Assembly: GCF_024228315.1 (NCBI RefSeq)
Contig: NZ_CP100454.1
Span: 124,001-188,000, forward strand
Origin: Halomarina pelagica
GTDB lineage: Archaea; Halobacteriota; Halobacteria; Halobacteriales; Haloarculaceae
Direction: 5' to 3'
DNA length: 64,000 nt
Positions 16,977 through 24,909 of the stretch are shown here, in pieces (position 1 is the stretch's first letter; the number at the start of each line of letters is the position of its first letter). A program made the position numbers and the translations under genes. The notes under the pieces are model-generated. The model made no database searches. It worked only from the letters and a program-made list of their open reading frames with translations, and had not been told where the DNA came from.

Positions 16977-17371
16977 TCAGGAATCGGACTCGCGGACGAG
17001 CCCCGGGGCAAGCGCGACGTAGTGAAGCGTCCAACAGTCCGACCACTTTGTGCCCACCTCGTGCCCGTACTCGCAGAGAATGTTCGGGCCATCCAGCCCA
17101 TCGAGTCCACAGCACCCCGAGGTCCGTTCTCGCTTCTCGTGGAGCCAGATATTGATCACATCGGCGTTGTTCAATATGAACTGCCCAACGTGGTCCTTAC
17201 GGGGTTCTCGTCCGACGTTGCCACGGTGTAACTACCCACCGGTAGATAGTCTTCGCCCGCATACTCCTCGAGCGACGTTACCCACGGGTTCACGAGTACG
17301 GACGAGTCGGTGAGTTTGCTGACTGACGCTGTCAAAGCCGCCTCACACTCACCGCACTTGAAGACGACCAT
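16977..17371 (-). pseudogene. Haloarchaeal hypothetical protein, split by a frameshift
   Basis: The start MVVFKCGECEAALTASVSKL (ATG at 17371) runs to a stop at 17171. Shifting frame at about 17178-17185 continues the protein as FILNNADVINIWLHEKRERT, then CCGLDGLDGPNILCEYGHEV, ending ALAPGLVRESDS at 16977. The joined product is about 130 residues with Cys pairs CGEC, CC and a single C that could bind zinc. The two halves join naturally at a single one-base indel, so it is a recent pseudogene or a read error. Function not recognised. Confidence 0.6.
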
Positions 17372-17620
17372 TGGTTAGACGGTTGTAGAATACGCGTGGA
17401 TATATCTTGAGCGGGGGTAGGCTCGGGTAAATCTACCGAACTCTGAACGACTCATACACCGAATCCAAGGCTGCTGAATACAGCCTCTGAGTCGGTCACG
17501 GCATTCCTAACAGGAAAAAGCAGCTCTAACTACCCGTGCTGAATGTATAACGCGAGTCGGTCACACTCTACAGTGAATGGATATTTGTATTCTACCCGCC
17601 AGAACATCGAAAAAGAACGC

Positions 17621-18073
17621 ATGTCCGAAATCACCGTTCGCCCCAAAGGGTACGTCGAAGACTGCCCCGTCATCCGTCAGATCGGCGAGCGAGACCTGTA
17701 TCTCGGGAACAAGCACGCGGCAGATTCCGGGCAGCACAACCAGTCGTTCAGGTACGTCGTTTCGGTCTCGACAGACGACTATCCATTGACGACACATCAT
17801 CATCCGCTGGACGACGGACCGGGTAACGACTGGACGGCATTTGAACGGGCTGTTGATACGGCGCTTACGCTCTACCAGCAAGACGGCTCGGTTCTGGTTC
17901 ATTGCAAAGCGGGCATTTCCCGAAGCAGTACGGTTATCGCGACGGTGCTTGCTGCTGAGGAATCCCGACAGCTCCACGATGCGCTCTCGATTGTCCTGCA
18001 AGCCCGGCCAAGCGCAACGCTCCATCCTGCCCTCCACGAGCTGGCAGTCGTGTACCTAGCTGCCCGAACCTAA
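17621..18073 (+). CDS. Dual-specificity protein phosphatase-like protein
   Basis: About 150 residues starting MSEITVRPKGYVEDCPVIRQ; upstream in-frame starts would add a tail unlike the family. The signature loop HCKAGISRS (H94, Cys95 nucleophile, Arg101) matches HCxxGxxR(S/T) of cysteine phosphatases, and an acidic loop (HHPLDDGPGND, residues about 65-75) could hold the general acid. It is small, with only the catalytic domain. The substrate may be a phosphoprotein or RNA 5' end. It stands alone, flanked by copies of the dispersed repeat at 17471-17563 and 18147. Confidence 0.8.
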   Translation: MSEITVRPKGYVEDCPVIRQIGERDLYLGNKHAADSGQHNQSFRYVVSVSTDDYPLTTHHHPLDDGPGNDWTAFERAVDTALTLYQQDGSVLVHCKAGISRSSTVIATVLAAEESRQLHDALSIVLQARPSATLHPALHELAVVYLAART

Positions 18074-18288
18074 GTCCAATCTGCTGAACTCATCCCCTAT
18101 ATCTCGCACGGCACCTGTGACAGGGGCTGGTGAGGTTTCTACGACCGTGCTGAATAGAGAGCGCGTATCGGCCACTGGCCATTCGCCTTTTGGTGAGGAA
18201 TCGGATTGATAGATACAGACGAGCGTTACAACGCTCAGCAATAGTTACTCAAATGGTTTTACCCTACGGAGCATTCACGGATGTATTG

Positions 18289-18735
18289 ATGCGCAAAACG
18301 GTCGTTCTCCCGAAGTGGCGTGAGTCTCCGTCTGAGACGCTTGACGAGCCCAACAGCGCGTATGCCACTATCACACATCACGATGGCTACAGGCGCGTCA
18401 TGTTCTCTGGGGGAGTGAGTGTTGACGGTGATCTAGCTGAACAGGTAAGAACCGTCTTAGAGCGCCGTCAAGCGGCGCTCCATGATTTCGGAGGGAGCAT
18501 GGACGATATCGTAATTACCCGGTACTACGTGCGTGAAGACCACCTCAACCGGACAACACAGGCTTCGATTCACGAGGCCCGCGACGAGTTTTTCGATCGA
18601 CCACACTACCCAGCCAGCACGATGATCGGGACTGGATCACTGCTGGTCGAGGACGCACTCGTCGAAATCGAAATCGAGGCAGAAATCCCTGACGAGGATT
18701 GGGAGACAGACGTGCTGACAGAGGAAGATCCTTGA
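18289..18735 (+). CDS. RidA/YjgF/UK114-family protein
   Basis: About 148 residues beginning MRKTVVLPKWRESPSETLDE; an earlier in-frame ATG at 18253 is possible. The motif VMFSGGVSVDGDLAEQ, then DDIVITRYYVREDHLN and YPASTMIGTGSLLVEDALVE are the conserved core of RidA-fold trimers. The classical deaminase arginine of RidA (in R-DL-PNV-VE) is not evident in that place, so 2-iminoacid deaminase activity is uncertain; it may be one of the RidA paralogues with another role. Located between repeat copies, with no operon partner. Confidence 0.75.
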   Translation: MRKTVVLPKWRESPSETLDEPNSAYATITHHDGYRRVMFSGGVSVDGDLAEQVRTVLERRQAALHDFGGSMDDIVITRYYVREDHLNRTTQASIHEARDEFFDRPHYPASTMIGTGSLLVEDALVEIEIEAEIPDEDWETDVLTEEDP

Positions 18736-18960
18736 CAGAAGGTACACTTACCTACCGACAGATTCGTCGCTACCAGCCTGAAGCGAACGATGATCGTCTG
18801 CTGCATACACGCTCTGAGTGTTGCACGCGGCTACTGGCAGTGACTGGAGAGGTCTCTGTGGGAGTGCTGCATACAGGGCGCGAGTCGGTCAGGAGACGGC
18901 GCTCTCACTCAATGCATCGGCTCGGGAACCACGACCGGTAAATCGATCCACGATTGACGA

Positions 18961-19245
18961 CTACGACTCGGGGGACGCCCCGACCGCGTCAGAGATCGCC
19001 TGGAGGTCGGCCTTCCTGAACGTGGAGTCGTCCGCCGCCTCCAGCGACTCTGCGACGCCGACCTGCGCTCGGACGAGTCGGCGCATCCGCGTCGTCGACG
19101 GTCGCCTCGCCTCGTCGACGTCGACCTCGAGCGCCTCACAGATTGCCTGTAGCTCCTCCTTCGTGAACGACGCCTTGAACTCCCGTTCGAAGCGACCCGT
19201 CGCCGCTCGAATCGCGTTCCGCATCTCGTGGACGGTCGGACTCAT
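18961..19245 (-). CDS. Small haloarchaeal hypothetical protein (94 aa)
   Basis: Starts MSPTVHEMRNAIRAATGRFE at 19245; upstream in-frame sequence is non-coding in character. It has two similar helical units, KASFTKEELQAICEALEVDV and DDSTFRKADLQAISDAVGAS, each with the pattern F-K-L-AI-A, suggesting an internal duplication of a SAP-like or small helical DNA-binding motif. Charged throughout, no signal or membrane segment. Not recognised as a named family. Confidence 0.65.
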   Translation of the reverse strand: MSPTVHEMRNAIRAATGRFEREFKASFTKEELQAICEALEVDVDEARRPSTTRMRRLVRAQVGVAESLEAADDSTFRKADLQAISDAVGASPES

Positions 19246-19363
19246 GAGTCCCCACTCTCCTGTTGCCACCCTCAAGCTTCCTACTCGGTAGCACCGAGCA
19301 GTGCAGAAGATGCAGATCGGATGTGATCGCTGACCATTGTTGGACGTATCCTCTGTTGAACGT

Positions 19364-20182
19364 TCAGAGTGCCTTGTCGATGTTGTGCGTGAGATAGCCA
19401 ACAACGAGTTCACGGAACTGCTTCCACCAGTGTCGTGAGCGGACGAATGCGCCATATTTCCGTTTAATGCGGGAGTTCACCGTCTCGTTCTTACTACGTT
19501 GTCCGTAGAGATCGGCGTCCAGTCGAGCGTTCCACGCCTTAAGAAGCGACGAAAACTCGCAGTGCTTGATGAGCGGTCGAACACCAGTCTCACGGGCTAA
19601 CGCGCGAACCTTCTGGTCGTCATATCCCTTATCTCCCGGGAGAATCGCTACTTCCCCGGTATTCCGCTTGATGAGCGACGGCGCGATTTGCGAGTCGTGT
19701 TTTCGTGCCGTCGTCACGTGTACGTCGAGAATCGCGTTCGACCTCGTGTCTACGAGAAGTGTGACTTCAGCTGCTGAATCGTCAGCTTCGTTCGCTTGGT
19801 GGTGTTTCGAGGCGTGACTACGGTCGACCCCGGAAGCGTCGATCCCGACGACACCGTTGGTTGGGAAGAGTGTGACCGAGAGATTGAGCAGGACGCGCCA
19901 AACCGCCATATCGAGCCGATTGAACGCCTTACATAGCGTTGAGGGTGACGGGAGTTCGTCCAGATTGATGGCTCTCCGAATCCGAGGCATCTCGATGAGT
20001 TCGTCTAGAAGCGTCCGGTACGTCGTATTGTTCCGAACCTTGAGACAGAGCAAGACGATATGCTGGTGGAGCGTGTACCGTCGTTTCGAGAACTTCGAAG
20101 AGTAACGAGCGACAGCTCGGCGTGCCAAGTGCATCGCTTGCTCAATAAACCGGAGCAACCGCGAATTCGGGAGGACTGCCAT
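19364..20182 (-). CDS. IS5-family transposase (intact)
   Basis: 272 residues, full length for haloarchaeal IS5/ISH-type DDE transposases. The DDE residues can be placed at GVVGIDASGVDRSHASKHH (first D), AILPGDKGYDDQKVRA (second D) and KNETVNSRIKRKYGAF (E). The N-terminal RFIEQAMHLARRAVARYS and PSPSTLCKAFNRLDMAVW are typical. The reading frame is unbroken, so it may still be active. Terminal inverted repeats were looked for within 60 bases on each side, but only weak matches were seen, so the element limits are not given. Confidence 0.85.
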   Translation of the reverse strand: MAVLPNSRLLRFIEQAMHLARRAVARYSSKFSKRRYTLHQHIVLLCLKVRNNTTYRTLLDELIEMPRIRRAINLDELPSPSTLCKAFNRLDMAVWRVLLNLSVTLFPTNGVVGIDASGVDRSHASKHHQANEADDSAAEVTLLVDTRSNAILDVHVTTARKHDSQIAPSLIKRNTGEVAILPGDKGYDDQKVRALARETGVRPLIKHCEFSSLLKAWNARLDADLYGQRSKNETVNSRIKRKYGAFVRSRHWWKQFRELVVGYLTHNIDKAL

Positions 20183-20303
20183 CCGGTCAGACTACCGGAC
20201 CAACCTGTAACTCTCTGAGGATTTAAACAGATCCGTCTATATATATGGTCCCAGAATGAGGGGTGATGATGCCTTCCATACGGCTGTCGTACCGACAGTC
20301 GAG

Positions 20304-21068
20304 ATGACTGAACCGCTGACGACGACTGACGTCGACAATAGGGCAGCGACTGACTCCAAGCGGGCGATTTCGGCGCCTGATCTTGAATTTACCTATCATA
20401 ACGGGACGACAGCTATTCGGAACGTGACCCTCGATATTCGAAAAGGTGAGTTTTTCGGACTCCTCGGCCCCAACGGAGCGGGGAAAACCACGCTAATCAA
20501 GCAACTCGTCACGCTCCTGAAGCCAACTGTGGGTCGTGTAACTGTCAACGGCTTCGACGCCGTGGAGCAGCCCGTCGCCGTGCACAACACTGTCGGGTAT
20601 ACCGCGCAGGACACTAGCGTCGATCTTGGACTCACTGCCAGAGAGAACCTCCAGTATGCCTGTAAGATGTACCGACTCGGCGGGATCGTCGTGGTCATCC
20701 TGATCGCCGAGTTGTTTAGTTTCGTCTTCGTCGCGTTCTCGAACATCGTTGGGCTCGTGACGCACTGCTCGGACGCGACCGCGCTCATAAGCAACTTCAT
20801 TGCGCTCCCGTTGGTGTTTCTGAGCTCGTCATTCATACCGAGGTCGCTCCTTCCAGCGTGGATCCAGACCCTTAGCGCGTTCAACCCCGTGACCTACGGA
20901 GTGACTACAATCCGCACCCTCATGCTCGATGGATGGATGTGGACGACGATCGGGCCAGCCATCGTCGTGCTCGTCGTGTTCGATCTCGTACTCGGAGGAT
21001 TAGCTGTCGTGTTGCTCCGCCGCGCCACAGATAGCGAGACTACGCCGAGCGTACGGGGACACCGATGA
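20304..21068 (+). CDS. Chimeric ABC protein: ATPase N-terminus fused to ABC-2 permease C-terminus
   Basis: About 254 residues from MTEPLTTTDVDNRAATDSKR. Residues about 30-125 are the first part of a DrrA-type ATPase (GLLGPNGAGKTTLIKQLVTL; Q-loop VGYTAQDTSVDLGLTARENL). At YACKMYRL/GGIVVVIL (about 20680) the sequence switches in frame to the last membrane segments of an ABC-2 permease (FIALPLVFLSSSFIPRSLLP; FNPVTYGVTTIRTLMLDGWM). Signature, Walker B and the permease N-terminus are missing. A deletion between two adjacent transporter genes is the simplest cause. The product cannot hydrolyse ATP. It overlaps the next gene by four bases. Confidence 0.8.
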   Translation: MTEPLTTTDVDNRAATDSKRAISAPDLEFTYHNGTTAIRNVTLDIRKGEFFGLLGPNGAGKTTLIKQLVTLLKPTVGRVTVNGFDAVEQPVAVHNTVGYTAQDTSVDLGLTARENLQYACKMYRLGGIVVVILIAELFSFVFVAFSNIVGLVTHCSDATALISNFIALPLVFLSSSFIPRSLLPAWIQTLSAFNPVTYGVTTIRTLMLDGWMWTTIGPAIVVLVVFDLVLGGLAVVLLRRATDSETTPSVRGHR

Positions 21069-22177
21069 CGACGAGAGCCACACAACACGTCGAGACGGTC
21101 GTGATCGGTGGGGGACAGGCCGGGCTGGCCATGGGCTACTACCTCGCACAACACGACCACTCATTCGTGATCCTTGACGCTGGGAGCCGCGTGGGCGACG
21201 CCTGGCGCGATCGCTGGGATTCACTCCGGCTGTTCATTCCGGCCGGGCTCAGCAGCTTGCCGGGAATGCCGTTCCCCGCTGGGAACGCCTACTTCCCCAC
21301 CAAAGACGAGATGGCCGACTACTTGGAGTCGTACGCCGACCAGTTCGACTTGCCGGTACAGCTCGACACGAGAGTCGAGTCGCTCACTCGCAACGGCGAT
21401 CGCTACGTGCTGGATGCCGACACGCAGCGCATCACGGCGGATCGTGTCGTGGTGGCGACCGGGCCGTATCACTACCCAAACATCCCCGGGTTCGCACCGA
21501 AACTTGCCCCGTCGATTACCCACCTTCACTCGAGCGAGTATCGGAATCCCGACCAGCTGCCTGAGGGGGACGTGCTCGTCGTCGGTGCTGGCAACTCGGG
21601 GGCCGAGATTGCCATCGAACTCGCCGTTGACCGGCGTGTTTGGCTCTCCGGGCCGGACACCGGACATCTCCCGAAATGGGATGCCGATGATCTCCCTCGC
21701 TGGTTGTTCTGGTTCGACGGACGTATCTTCAGGTGGCTGTTCAGCGACCTCCTGACTGTTGACACGTGGCTCGGTCGAAAGCTAAAAGCGCGCGGTCAAA
21801 AGGGGGGCGATCCGTTGATTCGTCTCACACCCGATGACCTCGAACAGGCAGGCGTCGAGCGGGTCCCCCGAGTTGAGGGGGTGGTAGACGGCGCTCCGCG
21901 TCTCGACGATGGGCGACGCCTCGACGTGGACACCGTAATCTGGGCGACTGGTTTCCGCCCGGACTTTAGCTGGATCGAGGTCCCAGGGCTGAGCTGTGAG
22001 GCTGACGGCTCCCCCATCCACGACCGAGGCGTAGTGGAAGATGAACCGGGCCTGTACTTCCTCGGCCTGCCCTTCCAGCGGTCACTCCTCTCGGCCACGC
22101 TCGTCGGTGTCGGTGCTGATGTGCGGTATCTCGCCGCCCGCATCCGAACGCGGGCCGACGCTGGCGAGACCGAATGA
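21065..22177 (+). CDS. Flavin-dependent monooxygenase/oxidoreductase (CzcO-like)
   Basis: 370 residues. FAD-binding motif VVIGGGQAGLAMGYYL at residues about 12-27, NAD(P)H-binding VLVVGAGNSGAEIAIEL in the middle and the late motif TVIWATGFRPDFSWI are all present, as in single-component flavoprotein monooxygenases related to CzcO/TrkA. It is likely to oxygenate or reduce a small organic compound; no substrate can be named. It overlaps the chimeric ABC gene by four bases, so it descended from an efflux/detoxification operon whose transporter part has been deleted. Confidence 0.82.
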   Translation: MTTRATQHVETVVIGGGQAGLAMGYYLAQHDHSFVILDAGSRVGDAWRDRWDSLRLFIPAGLSSLPGMPFPAGNAYFPTKDEMADYLESYADQFDLPVQLDTRVESLTRNGDRYVLDADTQRITADRVVVATGPYHYPNIPGFAPKLAPSITHLHSSEYRNPDQLPEGDVLVVGAGNSGAEIAIELAVDRRVWLSGPDTGHLPKWDADDLPRWLFWFDGRIFRWLFSDLLTVDTWLGRKLKARGQKGGDPLIRLTPDDLEQAGVERVPRVEGVVDGAPRLDDGRRLDVDTVIWATGFRPDFSWIEVPGLSCEADGSPIHDRGVVEDEPGLYFLGLPFQRSLLSATLVGVGADVRYLAARIRTRADAGETE

Positions 22178-22222
22178 TCCATCTCGTACGCCTCAGCGTC
22201 GGTCAAGCGTCGGCGTCGTCGA

Positions 22223-22840
22223 TCATTCGCCGTCTTCCTCCTCGGACGGCTCGTAGGTGAGCACGACGACACCCGAGCCGACCGCCGCCGTGTCGACGAG
22301 CTTCATCGTCGTCGGTGCGGTCGCGCCCCTGAAGAGGCGCTTGCCGCTGCCTTGGACAACCGGGTGGACCAGCAGCCGATACTCGTCGACGAGGTCGTGC
22401 TGCATCAGCGTGTCCAGCAGCGCTCCACTCCCGACCATCAGGATGTCCTGTCCGGGCTGTCGTTTCAGCGCCGCGACTTCGTCGGTGACGTTCTCCGTAA
22501 TCAGGCGTGCGTTCCACTCCATCTCGTCCGTAGCCAGCGTCGTCGATACGATGTGCTTGGGGACGCTGTTAATCCAGTCGGCGTACCCAACGTCGTCCGT
22601 CATGGAGGGCCAGACGGCGGCTAGGCCCTGGTAGGTCACGCGTCCCAGCAGCAGTGCGTCGAACTCGGTGATGTGGGCTTTCGAGTGGCGCACCAGTTCA
22701 TCTGGGTCCTCCCAGAACTGCATCTGCCACTCCGATTGCTTGTCGAAGATCCCATCGAGGGTGACCTTGTTTTCGACGACGAGTCTCCGTCCGTTTGACT
22801 GCTCACGTGTGCTCTCGTCGGTCGTCCCGGTCTCACGCAT
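22223..22840 (-). CDS. RibD C-terminal/dihydrofolate reductase-like protein, third tandem copy
   Basis: 205 residues from MRETGTTDESTREQSNGRRL. Family features: TLDGIFD near the N-terminus, DALLLGRVTYQGLAAVWP, VPKHIVSTTLATDEMEWN, GQDILMVGSGALLDTLMQHD and VHPVVQGSGKRLF. This fold binds NADPH; many members are annotated as pyrimidine reductases without known substrate. It overlaps the end of the preceding copy by eight bases. It is closer to the copy at 23406-23993 than to the middle copy (shared HPVVQGSGKRLF, PTTMKLVDT/PTTMNLVDT). Confidence 0.85.
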   Translation of the reverse strand: MRETGTTDESTREQSNGRRLVVENKVTLDGIFDKQSEWQMQFWEDPDELVRHSKAHITEFDALLLGRVTYQGLAAVWPSMTDDVGYADWINSVPKHIVSTTLATDEMEWNARLITENVTDEVAALKRQPGQDILMVGSGALLDTLMQHDLVDEYRLLVHPVVQGSGKRLFRGATAPTTMKLVDTAAVGSGVVVLTYEPSEEEDGE

Positions 22841-23402
22841 CGGCTTCCTCCACGTCCGTTGCTGCCGGCTGGTAGGTGAGCGAGACGACGCCCGTGTCAA
22901 ACGTCTTCGAATCGGCCAGATTCAGCGCCGTCCGTTTACCGCCTGTCTCGAAGAGACGCTTCCCGTCCCCGAGTACCAGGGGATGGACATTGAGCACGAG
23001 TTCGTCGAGGAGGCCGTAGTCCAGCAGTGACCGGACGAGCGTGCGGCTGCCGACGATCCCGATTCCCTCACCTTCTCGTTGCTTCAGCTCGGCTATTTCT
23101 TCTTCGACGTTCCCGGCGATGAGCGTCGAGTTGTTCCATTCGACGTCCTCTAGCGTCGTCGAAACGACGTACTTTGGTACGTTGTTGATGAACTTCGCGA
23201 TCGGATTGTCGTCGGGTTGCGTGGGCCAGAAGGCGACAAGTTCCTCGTATGTGACTCGTCCCAACAGTAACGCATCCGACGACGACATTCCCGCCGCGTT
23301 CGCCTCGTCCAGCTTTGGGGTCGAGTAGGGTGGCGACCACTCCTCGGGCGATTCCATCACGCCGTCTATGGACACGGCTTCGGTTGCGACTAACTTCCGC
23401 AT
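22833..23402 (-). CDS. RibD C-terminal/dihydrofolate reductase-like protein, second tandem copy
   Basis: 189 residues from MRKLVATEAVSIDGVMESPE. Motifs SIDGVMESPEEWSPPY, ALLLGRVTYEELVAFWP, VPKYVVSTTLEDVEWNNST, GIGIVGSRTLVRSLLDYGLL and VHPLVLGDGKRLFE. It has the same fold as its two neighbours but is more diverged. It lies three bases after the first copy and overlaps the third, so all are translated from one mRNA. A role in reduction of a small NADPH-dependent substrate is inferred from the fold only. Confidence 0.85.
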   Translation of the reverse strand: MRKLVATEAVSIDGVMESPEEWSPPYSTPKLDEANAAGMSSSDALLLGRVTYEELVAFWPTQPDDNPIAKFINNVPKYVVSTTLEDVEWNNSTLIAGNVEEEIAELKQREGEGIGIVGSRTLVRSLLDYGLLDELVLNVHPLVLGDGKRLFETGGKRTALNLADSKTFDTGVVSLTYQPAATDVEEADA

Positions 23403-23405
23403 CGT

Positions 23406-23993
23406 TCAGACCTCCTCCTCTGTGGCCGGCTCGTAGGTGAGTACGACGACGCCCGAGCTGAACGCCTTCGTGTCGACGAGGTTCATCGTCGTCGGCTCGC
23501 TCGCGCCCTCGAAGAGGCGCTTGCCGCTGCCCTGGACGACAGGGTGGACCATGAGGCGGTACTCGTCGACGAGGTCGTGTTCCACGAGCGTGTCCACGAG
23601 TTCCCCGCTCCCGTTGACGAGGATGTCCTGTCCGTCCTTCCGCTTCAGCGCGGCGACCTCCTCGGCGACGTCACCGTCGATGATCGTGGAGTTGTTCCAC
23701 TCGGCCTCTTCGAGGCTCGTCGAGACGACGTACTTTGGGAGGCTGTTCATCCAGTCGGCGAAGCCCGTCTCGTCCTCTCGATCGGGCCAGGCGTCCGCGA
23801 ACGACTCGTAGGTCGTCCGGCCCAGCAAGAGCGCCCCCGCGTCGAACAGTTCGGCGTGCTTGTACTCCTGTTGTTCTTCACTGAAGAACTGGAAGGACCA
23901 CTCCTCCGGCGCCTCCATGACCCCATCGAGGGTCAAGAACTCGGAGACGATCAGGGTTCGCTGTGATTCGGTGTGGATGTTGCTGTCGGTCAT
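23406..23993 (-). CDS. RibD C-terminal/dihydrofolate reductase-like protein, first tandem copy
   Basis: 195 residues. TLDGVMEAPEEWSFQFF, GALLLGRTTYESFADAWP, LPKYVVSTSLEEAEWNNST, GQDILVNGSGELVDTLVEHD and VHPVVQGSGKRLFEGA are family motifs. The ATG overlaps the stop of the ArsR-type gene (shared bases 23990-23993), so translation is coupled. Three paralogues in a row under one regulator suggest substrate diversification or dosage; the natural substrate is unknown. Confidence 0.86.
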   Translation of the reverse strand: MTDSNIHTESQRTLIVSEFLTLDGVMEAPEEWSFQFFSEEQQEYKHAELFDAGALLLGRTTYESFADAWPDREDETGFADWMNSLPKYVVSTSLEEAEWNNSTIIDGDVAEEVAALKRKDGQDILVNGSGELVDTLVEHDLVDEYRLMVHPVVQGSGKRLFEGASEPTTMNLVDTKAFSSGVVVLTYEPATEEEV

Positions 23994-24328
23994 TCTTCGT
24001 ATTCCTCTAGATGGTCTGCGAGCGCGTCGAACCGGTCCTCCCAGAAGACACGGTATCGGGTGAGCCAGCCGAACGCGGCCGAAAGCGGCGCGGCGTTCAG
24101 GTGGGCGCGGCGAACGCGACCGTCCTTCTCGATGTCTATCAAGCCGGCGTCCTCCAGCACATGGAGGTGCTTCGAGACGGCGGCGAGTGAGACGTCGTGC
24201 GGCTCGGCCAGTTCGCTGACGCTCTCGGGCTCGTCGGCCACCTGTTCGAGGATAGCCCGACGGATCGGGTGCGCCAGCGCCTGAAAGACCGCGTCGAGAT
24301 CGAGATCGTCCGGTAGTCGTTCAACCAT
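23990..24328 (-). CDS. ArsR-family winged-helix regulator, first gene of the DHFR-like operon
   Basis: 112 residues. The domain runs VFQALAHPIRRAILEQVADE, VSELAEPHDVSLAAVSKHLH and LEDAGLIDIEKDGRVRRAHL, the ArsR/SmtB core with helix 3 SLAAVSKHLHVL. No metal-binding cysteines are present, so it is of the non-metal type often paired with SRPBCC or reductase genes. The C-terminal tail FGWLTRYRVFWEDRFDALAD matches regulators of the AHSA1-neighbour kind. It probably represses its own operon through the palindromes in front of it. Confidence 0.87.
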   Translation of the reverse strand: MVERLPDDLDLDAVFQALAHPIRRAILEQVADEPESVSELAEPHDVSLAAVSKHLHVLEDAGLIDIEKDGRVRRAHLNAAPLSAAFGWLTRYRVFWEDRFDALADHLEEYEE

Positions 24329-24371
24329 CCAGTTGAATGGATGCTGGACGAATACTTAACTCTTCAGTTAA
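24326..24371 (-). promoter_or_regulatory. Promoter/operator of the ArsR-DHFR operon
   Basis: TTAACT-CTTC-AGTTAA (24356-24371) is a perfect inverted repeat about 30 bases before the ATG, overlapping the likely TATA position. CATCCA-N6-TGGATG (24326-24343) spans the start codon itself. Such paired palindromes over promoter and start are what an ArsR dimer would bind for autoregulation. Confidence 0.55.
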
Positions 24372-24485
24372 ACGTCTCCATTAGGCCGTCTGTCAGTTTT
24401 TCTTGGAGTTGGTAATGTCTCCTTCGCATTGATTTCTGCGGGGCTATCTTTCTGCGAGGAGAGAATTCCGCCGTTTACGGCGGGC

Positions 24486-24805
24486 GTGAACCCGATGTAC
24501 ACGTCTCAGACGTGCCACTCGTGCCACCGCATCGGTCGGCGGGAGTCGCAGGCAGAGTTCCGGTGTCCGCACGCCGACTGCCACGTTACGACGTTTCAGG
24601 CCGACATCAACGCTTCCGCGAATATCGCACGACGGGTTGACCCGTGGGGAGAGAGCGTCCCGCTTGACAAGGCGGAACGCGATGACTCGCCTCGGGATGG
24701 GAGCGGTAGTGACACCGCCACGACTCACCGTGAGAGAGCGAGACATCCTCGCAGATGACGCTCACGGCGTTCCAAGAGTCGGAACCCTCTGCCAGCGACG
24801 ACTGA
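24486..24805 (+). pseudogene. TnpB C-terminal remnant
   Basis: Reads VNPMYTSQTCHSCHRIGRRE, then FRCPHADCHVTTFQADINAS and ANIARRVDPWGES, the zinc-finger and final RuvC aspartate region of IS605-group TnpB. A frameshift near 24745 separates this from the natural C-terminus MTLTAFQESEPSASDD ending at 24805. The element end hairpin CCTCGCCGTTTACGGCGAGG follows at 24830-24849. A second hairpin-like string CCGCCGTTTACGGCGG (24468-24483) sits directly at the left edge of the fragment, perhaps marking the junction of the deletion that removed the rest of the gene. Confidence 0.7.
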
Positions 24806-24829
24806 CTGGTATCCCCCATGCAGGGGAAG

Positions 24830-24849
24830 CCTCGCCGTTTACGGCGAGG
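24830..24849. repeat. IS605-group end hairpin
   Basis: CCTCGCCGT-TT-ACGGCGAGG is a perfect 9-base-arm hairpin just downstream of the TnpB remnant, equivalent to the element-end hairpin beside the remnant at 31.2 kb. Confidence 0.6.
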
Positions 24850-24909
24850 AGGATGTCACCGATGCAGACTAGATCGATAGATCGACTGCCGACATTACGT
24901 TTGGTAGCG

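Larger units (their letters stand above)
16916..18891 (+). repeat. Six-copy dispersed intergenic repeat family (about 28 bases)
   Basis: The consensus has two blocks, GTGCTGCATACAG then GGCGCGAGTCGGTCA. The copies at 16916-16943 and 18864-18891 are identical over 28 bases. Variants with GAATACAG/GAATGTATA/GAATAGAG centres lie at 17471-17498, 17536-17563 and 18147-18174, and one with CTCTGAGTGTTGCA at 18797-18825. The second/third and fifth/sixth copies are spaced 65 and 67 bases apart. The copies lie between or at the edges of genes (phosphatase, RidA, hypotheticals). Function is unknown: a miniature mobile repeat, a regulator site, or recombination relics. Confidence 0.7.

Noticed and set aside
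16739-17155. 138-codon plus-strand frame across the G-tract repeats
   Set aside because: It runs through the repeats and opposite the frameshifted hypothetical gene; the translation is Arg/Thr-rich and unlike haloarchaeal proteins.
19280-20240. Terminal inverted repeats of the IS5-type transposase
   Set aside because: Only weak partial matches such as GTTGGACG versus GTTGGTCCG were seen, not enough to set element ends.
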